NCBI GenBank assembly: GCA_028293005.1
Contig: JAQGLH010000248.1
Location: 1 to 5,351 of the forward strand
Direction of reading: 5' to 3'
DNA: 5,351 bases
DNA from: Alphaproteobacteria bacterium
GTDB lineage: Bacteria; Pseudomonadota; Alphaproteobacteria; Sphingomonadales; Sphingomonadaceae
Shown here one piece after another: positions 1 to 4,396 of this stretch. Positions within the stretch are counted from its first letter, which is position 1, and each line of letters begins with the position of its first letter. Below the pieces are notes generated by a model. It had not been told where the DNA came from, searched no databases, and was given only the letters and a program-made list of their open reading frames with translations. The position numbers and the translations under genes were made by a program.

Positions 1-61
1 GGATGTGCAGGACCAGCTGCTGGACTATCTCTATCGCGTCACCGGAGTGCCGATCGCCTGA
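1..61 (+). CDS. C-terminal end of an unidentified protein (partial)
   Basis: Reading from base 2, 19 codons run without a stop to TGA at 59-61 and encode DVQDQLLDYLYRVTGVPIA. The rest of the gene lies left of the window. The peptide is amphipathic with a helical look and ends in a short hydrophobic tail. It is too short to assign to a family. The overlapping frame starting at base 3 stays open longer but has no recognisable protein character. The stop is followed about 20 bases later by a small inverted repeat (82-105), consistent with a real gene end. I infer that this is coding, mainly from the plausible peptide and the empty stretch that follows. Confidence 0.4.
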   Translation, partial: DVQDQLLDYLYRVTGVPIA

Positions 62-81
62 CCTGTCTCGCTGGGAGGAAC

Positions 82-105
82 GGCCTAGCGATGGCGCCTT
101 AGGCC
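82..105 (+). terminator. Possible weak hairpin after the left-edge gene
   Basis: GGCCTA at 82-87 is the exact reverse complement of TAGGCC at 100-105, with a 12-base loop. It lies 20 bases after the stop codon at 59-61, where a terminator would be expected. No run of T follows, so it is not a classical intrinsic terminator. A 6-bp repeat can also arise by chance in GC-rich DNA. Confidence 0.25.
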
Positions 106-353
106 CCGCTCGTTGCCGACTGTTGGATGTTCTCGCTGAAGGAAGCATCAAGGCATATTCTGCGCAGACGCTCAACGCCGAGGATCCGAGGCAAAGCCGT
201 GTTTGGAAACATGCGCGCGCCGACAAATCCTGATGATGACCGGCAAGAACAGCTTGTTGGAGACTAGTGCATCGGCCTTTCGCCACACCATCGGCTTCGA
301 TCCCCTCTGCTACCGACGGCACTTTTGTTCCGCGTGTCGCCCGCACTGCAATT

Positions 354-379
354 GGAACGGATGCGTATTGTTTCGAGTT
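354..379 (+). promoter_or_regulatory. Candidate EcfG (general stress response) promoter
   Basis: GGAAC at 354-358 is followed by 17 bases and then aGTT at 376-379. The alphaproteobacterial EcfG sigma factor consensus is GGAAC-N16/17-cGTT, so all positions but the first base of the -10 element match. Transcription would begin near 385-388, about 65 bases before the GTG start at 452, leaving a short leader. The position in front of a four-gene operon supports it. The assignment depends on the host being an alphaproteobacterium, which is itself inferred. Confidence 0.4.
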
Positions 380-401
380 ATTGCGTCGTGACGCGTTATT
401 G
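377..401. promoter_or_regulatory. Palindrome flanked by direct repeats, possible operator
   Basis: A perfect 5-2-5 palindrome, GCGTC-GT-GACGC, occupies 383-394. It is flanked by two copies of GTTATTG, at 377-383 and 395-401. It lies immediately after the candidate EcfG -10 element and over the predicted transcription start, where a repressor site would act. No regulator gene is visible in the window, so the binding protein is unknown and the function is inference. Confidence 0.3.
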
Positions 402-451
402 TTCCCCCAGCGATTTACGCTTGCGGGTCGCCGCGTGAGAGCGGCACTGCG

Positions 452-817
452 GTGACGAGGGCCTTTTCGGTATCCGCGATGATTATCGCCGCTGCTGTGG
501 TTTCCGCGTGCTCCGACGACCCGGATCGGAAGCAGGTCGTGTCCGCCATCAAAGTGGTGCGTTCGGTTATCGCCGAGTGGGCGCTGACAAACCAGCTGGC
601 AGCTTCCGGCCGAATAACATCGACCTATGCGGAGGGTATGCGTGTAGCAGCCCGACGACAGGTTTCTAACGAGGTGCAGGGCCTCTCCGCTTACAGCGGC
701 CCCGAGGCGCGGGAAGTGATCCAGCTATCGGACCTTCCACCACAGGCCAGCACCCAAATTCTTTTGGCGGCCTCTGTCCGAATCTCCGCAATCGAGGCGG
801 GCCTTGAAGATAAGTGA
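452..817 (+). CDS. Small lipoprotein of unknown function
   Basis: A 121-residue protein with a lipoprotein signal peptide. It has a short start with Arg3, a hydrophobic stretch at about residues 5-19 and a lipobox V17-S18-A19-C20, so cleavage before Cys20 and lipid attachment are expected. Ser follows the Cys, which under the E. coli sorting rule would allow outer-membrane localisation. The mature part (about 100 residues) looks mostly helical and has no domain I recognise. GTG at 452 is the only reasonable start: the frame is closed by TGA at 389-391, no ATG, GTG or TTG lies between, and starting at the internal ATG at 479 would remove the basic residue before the signal core. The ribosome site is weak (GAGAGC about 9 bases upstream). 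Its last 14 bases overlap the transporter gene, which points to co-translation and a shared process. The function could be that of an envelope partner of the transporter, but this rests only on position. Confidence 0.7.
   Translation: MTRAFSVSAMIIAAAVVSACSDDPDRKQVVSAIKVVRSVIAEWALTNQLAASGRITSTYAEGMRVAARRQVSNEVQGLSAYSGPEAREVIQLSDLPPQASTQILLAASVRISAIEAGLEDK
794..797 (+). promoter_or_regulatory. Ribosome binding site favouring the TTG start at 804
   Basis: GAGG at 794-797 lies six bases before TTG at 804, inside the end of the lipoprotein gene. The next in-frame candidate, ATG at 834, has no comparable purine site at proper distance, so the TTG start is preferred. Confidence 0.5.
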
Positions 818-2039
818 GATCACGCTCGGCATAATGACCGCAGTCGGCGGATTCGTGGATGTCAGCGAGCTTGTTTTCGGCGCACAGGCCGGCGCCCGCT
901 TTGGCTATGCTCTCATCTGGGTCTTCGCACTCGCAACCATCGGTATCATCGTATTTGGCGAAATGAGCGGCAGGGTTGCCGCGATTGCCCGCCAGCCCGT
1001 ATTCAACCTGATGCGGCACCGCCTCGGCCTGAAGCTGGGTCTTTTAACGCTGCTTGCGTCTCTCGTGAGCAACACGATTACTTGCGCGGCCGAGATCGGC
1101 GGCATGTCGATCGTTCTCCATCTGCTGACGGGAGCACCGATGGCAGTTTTGGTTGCGCTGTCGATGACGACACTCATCGCTTCGATCTGGGTCATCCCGT
1201 TCAAATGGATCGAACGCATCTACGGAATGCTCGGCCTGTTCATGATCGTATTCGGCATTGCACTCGTCGCGATCAACCCGCCATGGGCGCAAATAGCGCA
1301 GGGCTTCGTGCCACAGGTCCCCGCCAAGCTCAGCAGCAGGGATCTCCTGAGCTATAGCTATTTCGTGGTCGCGATCATCAGCGCCGTCATGTTTCCCTAC
1401 GAGACCTATTTCTATTCCTCCGGCGGCATCGAGGAGAAATGGACAAAAAAAGATCTCGGGGTAAACCGCCTTACGACAATCGTCGGTTTCTCTCTCGGTT
1501 CGCTGTTGGCCATCCCTATTCTGGCGAGCGCCGCGCAGTTGTTCGGACCGGTCGGCGTTGGACCGCAAATGTTGGGATCGGTCGCACTCGAGGCAGCGAT
1601 TCCCTTCGGAAACATTGGCCTGCTCCTCGCTCTCCTCGGAATGCTCTTTGCCATTGGGGGAGCAGCGATCGAGACTTGCATGGCCAATGCCTATAGCCTC
1701 GCGCAATTCTTCGGTTGGGAATGGGGCCGCTATCAAAAGCCGTGGGAGGCTCCGCGCTTTACTCTTACCTGGTTGGGTGTGTTTGCAGTCTCCCTAATTC
1801 TCCTTTGCACCGGAATAGAGCCCATCGATCTCGTTGAATATGCGGTGGTATTCTCGATTCTGGTGCTCCCGCTGACCTACTTGCCCCTGCTCCTGCTGGC
1901 GGGCGATCGCAAGTACATGGGCGTCCACGCCAACGGTCATTTGTCGAAAACGCTAGGGTGGAGCTTCTACGGGTTGATCGTCGCTGCGGCGATCGCGGCC
2001 TTGCCGCTCTTCCTGCTTACGTCGGGAGGCCTGTTGTGA
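804..2039 (+). CDS. Divergent Nramp-family metal ion transporter
   Basis: A 411-residue integral membrane protein with about eleven hydrophobic segments (roughly 8-27, 35-56, 80-105, 111-131, 139-158, 183-203, 223-246, 268-290, 319-338, 343-366, 390-408). This is the Nramp/SLC11 pattern and length. Family landmarks are visible: a TM1 motif beginning with Asp19 followed by the QAG-x-FGY stretch, an AE-IG motif in TM3 (Glu97) and a TM6 break around Pro198. The metal-site residues are not canonical. The usual DPGN reads D19-V-S-E22, the usual MPH reads F197-P-Y199, and the TM3 Asp of D-x-A-E is Cys94. Classical Nramp proteins take up Mn2+ and Fe2+ with protons through these residues, so this member probably handles another ion or uses another mechanism. 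TTG at 804 is chosen for its GAGG site; ATG at 834 would shorten TM1. The gene overlaps its neighbours by 14 and 4 bases, so it is the core of this operon. Confidence 0.85.
   Translation: MKISEITLGIMTAVGGFVDVSELVFGAQAGARFGYALIWVFALATIGIIVFGEMSGRVAAIARQPVFNLMRHRLGLKLGLLTLLASLVSNTITCAAEIGGMSIVLHLLTGAPMAVLVALSMTTLIASIWVIPFKWIERIYGMLGLFMIVFGIALVAINPPWAQIAQGFVPQVPAKLSSRDLLSYSYFVVAIISAVMFPYETYFYSSGGIEEKWTKKDLGVNRLTTIVGFSLGSLLAIPILASAAQLFGPVGVGPQMLGSVALEAAIPFGNIGLLLALLGMLFAIGGAAIETCMANAYSLAQFFGWEWGRYQKPWEAPRFTLTWLGVFAVSLILLCTGIEPIDLVEYAVVFSILVLPLTYLPLLLLAGDRKYMGVHANGHLSKTLGWSFYGLIVAAAIAALPLFLLTSGGLL
2024..2029 (+). promoter_or_regulatory. Strong ribosome binding site for the GTG start at 2036
   Basis: GGGAGG at 2024-2029 lies six bases before GTG at 2036, within the end of the transporter gene. 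It fixes the start of the first PRC-barrel gene at 2036 rather than at the further upstream ATG (1958) or the downstream ATG (2060). Confidence 0.7.
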
Positions 2040-2389
2040 AACCCAGCGGGCGGCTAAAGATGATCAGCGGCGTTCGCGATCTCCAGATTGTCGACAGTGA
2101 AGGTCGCAATTGCGGCATCGCCGATGAAATTGTTTTCGAACGAGACGCCGGGGGAGCGCTTCACGTCAAGGCAATCCTGGTCGGCCCCGGCGCGTACGCA
2201 GGGCGCCTTCCGTCCTGGGCAATGTGGCTGGTACGGCAGATCGCCGGACAGAGAATGGTCGAGGTGCCGTGGAAGGAAGTGCGCACGATCACCAGCGCGA
2301 TCCGTCTCCTCCGGCCCAGCAGGGAGCTAGGCCTTGGACGCGCGGAAGAACGAGCACGAAAACTCGTTCCAAAGGGGGGCGGCTTCTGA
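2036..2389 (+). CDS. PRC-barrel domain protein, first of two
   Basis: A 117-residue soluble protein with no signal peptide or membrane segment. Residues about 12-50 carry the PRC-barrel beta pattern: a D-L-x-I-V-D strand, the S-E-G-R turn (21-24), G27 followed by a D-E-I-V strand, then the V-K-A-I-L-V-G strand (44-50). The barrel closes with V-P-W-K-E-V (77-82) and a final I-R-L-L strand. A basic, helical tail follows (about 95-117, including E-L-G-L-G-R). PRC-barrels are small beta-barrels found in the photosynthetic reaction centre H subunit and the rRNA maturation factor RimM, and as cytosolic regions of transport proteins. GTG at 2036 overlaps the transporter stop in a GTGA arrangement behind a strong GGGAGG site. 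This implies translational coupling and probably a fixed ratio to the transporter. A regulatory or docking role at the cytosolic face is inference from context. Confidence 0.75.
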   Translation: MKPSGRLKMISGVRDLQIVDSEGRNCGIADEIVFERDAGGALHVKAILVGPGAYAGRLPSWAMWLVRQIAGQRMVEVPWKEVRTITSAIRLLRPSRELGLGRAEERARKLVPKGGGF

Positions 2390-2604
2390 TGCGTCTCAAC
2401 GAACTTTATAATAAACCTATCGTCCGCCAAAGCGGCGAGCGCCTCGGGCGCGTTCATGAAGTTCACGTCCACGAGGGACGCATAACCGCGCTCCAATGCG
2501 GACCGGCCAGCCTCATCGAAAGGCTTACCGGAAAGCGGGCGGGCAAAAGGATCAAGTGGGAAGATGTCGTCCGGATAAGGAACGAAGTGGTCGTTAAAGA
2601 CTAG
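2389..2604 (+). CDS. PRC-barrel domain protein, second of two
   Basis: A 71-residue protein that is almost entirely one PRC-barrel. It has an N-terminal L-x-x-L-Y-N-K-P-I-V strand, the turn S-G-E-R (15-18) followed by L-G-R-V (19-22), an alternating strand V-H-E-V-H-V-H, G-R-I-T-A-L-Q-C-G (30-38), and the closing strand K-R-I-K-W-E-D-V (53-60). The match to the family pattern is clearer than in the preceding gene. Three His at 23, 26 and 28 together with Cys37 are notable, but PRC-barrels are not known as metal sites, so no binding is claimed. ATG at 2389 shares its A with the TGA of the previous gene, and an AGGGGG run at 2373-2378 lies 10 bases upstream. The two barrels probably work as a pair, either as a heterodimer or as a split version of a tandem-barrel protein. 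It is the last gene of the plus-strand operon. Confidence 0.8.
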   Translation: MRLNELYNKPIVRQSGERLGRVHEVHVHEGRITALQCGPASLIERLTGKRAGKRIKWEDVVRIRNEVVVKD

Positions 2605-2613
2605 CTTCGTTCC
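2579..2613. terminator. Inverted repeat across the last stop codon, possible terminator
   Basis: GGAACGAAG at 2579-2587 is the perfect reverse complement of CTTCGTTCC at 2605-2613. The loop holds a smaller GTC/GAC pairing (2590-2592 with 2599-2601) and the TAG stop (2602-2604) of the second PRC-barrel gene. It sits between two convergent operons, where a terminator working in both directions would be useful. No T-run follows on either strand, so Rho-independent termination is uncertain. Confidence 0.4.
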
Positions 2614-2619
2614 GCGTCC

Positions 2620-2683
2620 GGGCTCGCCGCCGCTGCCCATCGATTTCGCGGCGGTCTTGCGCTCACTCGGCCCGGGGGAGCCC
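2620..2683. repeat. GC-rich nested hairpin between convergent operons
   Basis: CCGCCGC at 2627-2633 pairs with GCGGCGG at 2648-2654 across a 14-base loop. An outer pair, GGGCTC at 2620-2625 with GAGCCC at 2678-2683, could enclose it. It lies just past the end of the minus-strand operon and after the plus-strand one. It may help terminate or stabilise either transcript. There is no T-run, and GC-rich DNA yields such stems by chance fairly often. Confidence 0.25.
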
Positions 2684-2700
2684 ATTGCCAGCCGACGGCG

Positions 2701-3411
2701 TCATCTTCCTTCCCGCTGACGCACGGTCAGCTTTTCGATGCGCTTTTCATAATCGCGGCCGTGGATGATCCGATCGACATAGATGCCCGGCGTATGGACG
2801 GAGTCGGGGTCGAGCCCGCCCACAGGCACGATCTCCTCCACCTCGACAACCGTGACCTTCGCTGCCGTCGCCATCACCGGATTGAAGTTTCGCGCGGTTT
2901 TTCGGTAGACGAGATTTCCCGACGGGTCGGCCTTCCAAGCCTTGATGATCGCGAGATCGGCGCGAAGCCAGGTTTCCCGAACATACAGCTCGCCGTCGAA
3001 CGACTCGAGCGGCTTGCCGTCGGCAACGATCGTCCCCAGCCCCGTTTTGGTGAAGAAGGCCGGGATGCCGGCGCCGCCCGCGCGGATGCGCTCCGCGAGC
3101 GTCCCTTGCGGGTTGAGCTCGAGCTCCAGCTTGCCCGACAAATACAATTGCTCGAACAGCCTGTTCTCGCCGACGTAAGAGCTGATCATCTTCCCGATCT
3201 GGCCGTTGTTGAGCAATGCCCACAAGCCGAAACCGTCGGCGCCGCAATTGTTCGAGATGATCGTAAGGTCTCGCACGCCAGCCGCCTGGATTGCCGGGAT
3301 GAGCTTCTCCGGATTTCCCGAAAGTCCAAAACCACCCGACATGATGGTCATGCCATCGAACAGCACGTCCGCGAGCGCTGCCTCTGGCGAGGCATGGATC
3401 TTGTTGACCAT
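2701..3411 (-). CDS. pcaI: 3-oxoacid (probably 3-oxoadipate) CoA-transferase subunit A
   Basis: A 236-residue protein matching the family I CoA-transferase A subunit over its full usual length. Near the N-terminus is the glycine-rich signature D19-G...S-G-G-F-G-L-S-G-N-P (to Pro34). It is followed by S-N-N-C-G-A-D (53-59), S-S-Y-V-G-E-N (77-83), the L-x-P-Q-G-T-L-A-E-R-I-R run (99-110) and G-G-A-G-I-P-A-F (112-119). The enzyme moves CoA from succinyl-CoA to a 3-oxoacid in the cytosol. The catalytic glutamate belongs to subunit B, so this chain alone should be inactive. Beside hydroxyquinol dioxygenase and maleylacetate reductase the likely substrate is 3-oxoadipate. Sequence alone does not exclude acetoacetate, so the gene symbol is tentative. 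ATG at 3411 follows the dioxygenase stop by 10 bases with GGACGAG just before it. No subunit B gene follows: the next 96 bases are non-coding and then a convergent gene ends. Confidence 0.88.
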   Translation of the reverse strand: MVNKIHASPEAALADVLFDGMTIMSGGFGLSGNPEKLIPAIQAAGVRDLTIISNNCGADGFGLWALLNNGQIGKMISSYVGENRLFEQLYLSGKLELELNPQGTLAERIRAGGAGIPAFFTKTGLGTIVADGKPLESFDGELYVRETWLRADLAIIKAWKADPSGNLVYRKTARNFNPVMATAAKVTVVEVEEIVPVGGLDPDSVHTPGIYVDRIIHGRDYEKRIEKLTVRQREGR

Positions 3412-3421
3412 CTCGTCCGGC

Positions 3422-4300
3422 TCAAGCCGCCTTCGACATCGCTTCCGGAGCGAGCACGAAGTCGTGGTGGAGCGAGTACCAGGTCCCGTTCATCGCCTTG
3501 CCGTTGGGCGCGTTTCCGCCCTCGTGCTTTTCGAAGCGGCGGATCAGCGACGCTTTGACTCCGAAGACGACGTCGGAATCCAGATATTCGCCCCCTTCGG
3601 CGAAGATGTGGGTGACGAGCTTACGGAAGCCGGGAGCGGCAATCATGAAATGAACATGCTCGGGCCGAAATGGATGCCGACCCTGCGCCTTCAGCATCTT
3701 GCCGACCGGTCCATCGTCCGGGATCGGATAGAATTTGGGCTTCACCGTCCACAAAGCGAACGCGCCGCGGTCGTCGGTGCGGAAGCGGCCCCGCCCCGCC
3801 AGCCCCGGCCGCTCCTCAAGCAGCTGCAGGTCGTAAAAGCCCTCCTGATCCGAATGCCAGATATCGACGGCGGCATTGGCGATCGGCGCACCATCCTCGC
3901 CGCGAACGGTGCCGCTGATGAACAATGGAGTCCCGGTGAGATGGCCGCTGATGTCAGCGCCATCTTCGAATTCGGGTGCCTCGACGTAAAATGGCCCGAA
4001 TACGGTGGTTTCGGTCGCCGCCCCAGGCATGCGATGGTTGATCGCGTCGACCAGCATCGAGACGCCGAGGGTGTCGGAAAGCAGGATATATTCCTGGCGC
4101 ACGTCGGTGCACATGTGACCGGTCGCCGTCAGGAACGCGATTCCCGCTGCCCATTCGGCCTCGGTCGGCTCGATCTCGCGGATAAATGCGTGGAGATGCC
4201 GGATCAGAGCCTGGCTGATCTGCCTGATTCGGGGATCGGGCGCATTCGAAACTCGATCGAGCACCGATTGGGTGATGCTGGTTTCGTCAAGGTCTTGCAT
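3422..4300 (-). CDS. Hydroxyquinol 1,2-dioxygenase (intradiol, Fe3+)
   Basis: A 292-residue intradiol ring-cleavage dioxygenase that opens 1,2,4-trihydroxybenzene to maleylacetate using O2. An N-terminal helical dimerisation domain covers about residues 1-100, ending in E-T-T-V-F-G-P-F-Y (97-105). The catalytic beta-sandwich follows with V-D-I-W-H-S-D (145-151). The four iron ligands of the family are present: Tyr156 (G-F-Y-D), Tyr191 (K-F-Y-P-I-P), His215 and His217 (R-P-E-H-V-H-F-M), plus the conserved Arg212. Residues R-G-R-F-R-T-D (170-176) and D-G-P-V-G-K-M-L (196-203) are typical of the hydroxyquinol branch rather than catechol 1,2-dioxygenases, and the ligand spacing agrees with the characterised hydroxyquinol enzyme of Nocardioides simplex as I recall it. 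ATG at 4300 is preceded by AGGAGAAAGGTG (4317-4306 on this strand), a strong ribosome site. It lies 96 bases after maleylacetate reductase and 10 bases before the CoA-transferase gene. Activity on chlorinated hydroxyquinol or catechol cannot be excluded. Confidence 0.9.
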   Translation of the reverse strand: MQDLDETSITQSVLDRVSNAPDPRIRQISQALIRHLHAFIREIEPTEAEWAAGIAFLTATGHMCTDVRQEYILLSDTLGVSMLVDAINHRMPGAATETTVFGPFYVEAPEFEDGADISGHLTGTPLFISGTVRGEDGAPIANAAVDIWHSDQEGFYDLQLLEERPGLAGRGRFRTDDRGAFALWTVKPKFYPIPDDGPVGKMLKAQGRHPFRPEHVHFMIAAPGFRKLVTHIFAEGGEYLDSDVVFGVKASLIRRFEKHEGGNAPNGKAMNGTWYSLHHDFVLAPEAMSKAA

Positions 4301-4396
4301 TGAATCACCTTTCTCCTGGCTTCCCGGCTCTTCTCGATGTGAGCCCTTTTGAATTCTCGCGCCCGCGTCGTCGCCAAGCTCCCCTTAGCGCCTGTT
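4301..4396 (-). other. Spacer within the catabolic operon
   Basis: This is the 96-base gap between the maleylacetate reductase stop and the dioxygenase start. It contains the dioxygenase ribosome site (4306-4317) and a small inverted repeat: GGCTC at 4326-4330 pairs with GAGCC at 4341-4345 around a 10-base loop. On the minus strand the repeat lies before the ribosome site with no T-run after it, so it is more likely an mRNA stem than a terminator. No promoter is recognisable. Confidence 0.35.

Larger units (their letters stand above)
62..451. other. Intergenic stretch of about 390 bases without a convincing gene
   Basis: Both strands were read. The short open frames here (for example 127-267 from ATG and 267-455 from GTG, both plus strand) lack Shine-Dalgarno sites, have weak third-position GC bias and give arginine-rich peptides of no recognisable family. 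The region does hold regulatory-looking structure: an inverted repeat at 82-105, an EcfG-like promoter candidate at 354-379 and a palindrome with flanking direct repeats at 377-401. It is therefore best seen as the terminator region of the left gene plus the promoter region of the operon beginning at 452. Confidence 0.55.

Noticed and set aside
1044..1736. Minus-strand open frame of 230 codons inside the transporter gene
   Set aside because: The product is a charged, low-character sequence antisense to clear membrane segments, so it is a shadow of the real gene.
2161..2685. Minus-strand frame of 174 codons across the PRC-barrel genes, in the place where CoA-transferase subunit B would be expected
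   Set aside because: The translation has none of the subunit B hallmarks (no glycine-rich start, no S-E-N-G catalytic motif) and is antisense to two PRC-barrel genes.
2761..3558. Plus-strand frame of 265 codons opposite the CoA-transferase gene
   Set aside because: It is antisense to a gene with a full-length family match. Its arginine- and aspartate-rich product is typical of shadow frames.
3206..4303. Long plus-strand open frame (365 codons) opposite the dioxygenase and CoA-transferase genes
   Set aside because: It is antisense to two genes with clear family motifs, and its product has no recognisable domain. Long antisense frames are common opposite GC-rich genes.
4326..4350. Plus-strand hairpin followed by CTTTT, resembling an intrinsic terminator
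   Set aside because: The stem is only 5 bp, and no plus-strand gene precedes it. It lies inside a minus-strand operon where the T-run is on the wrong side.
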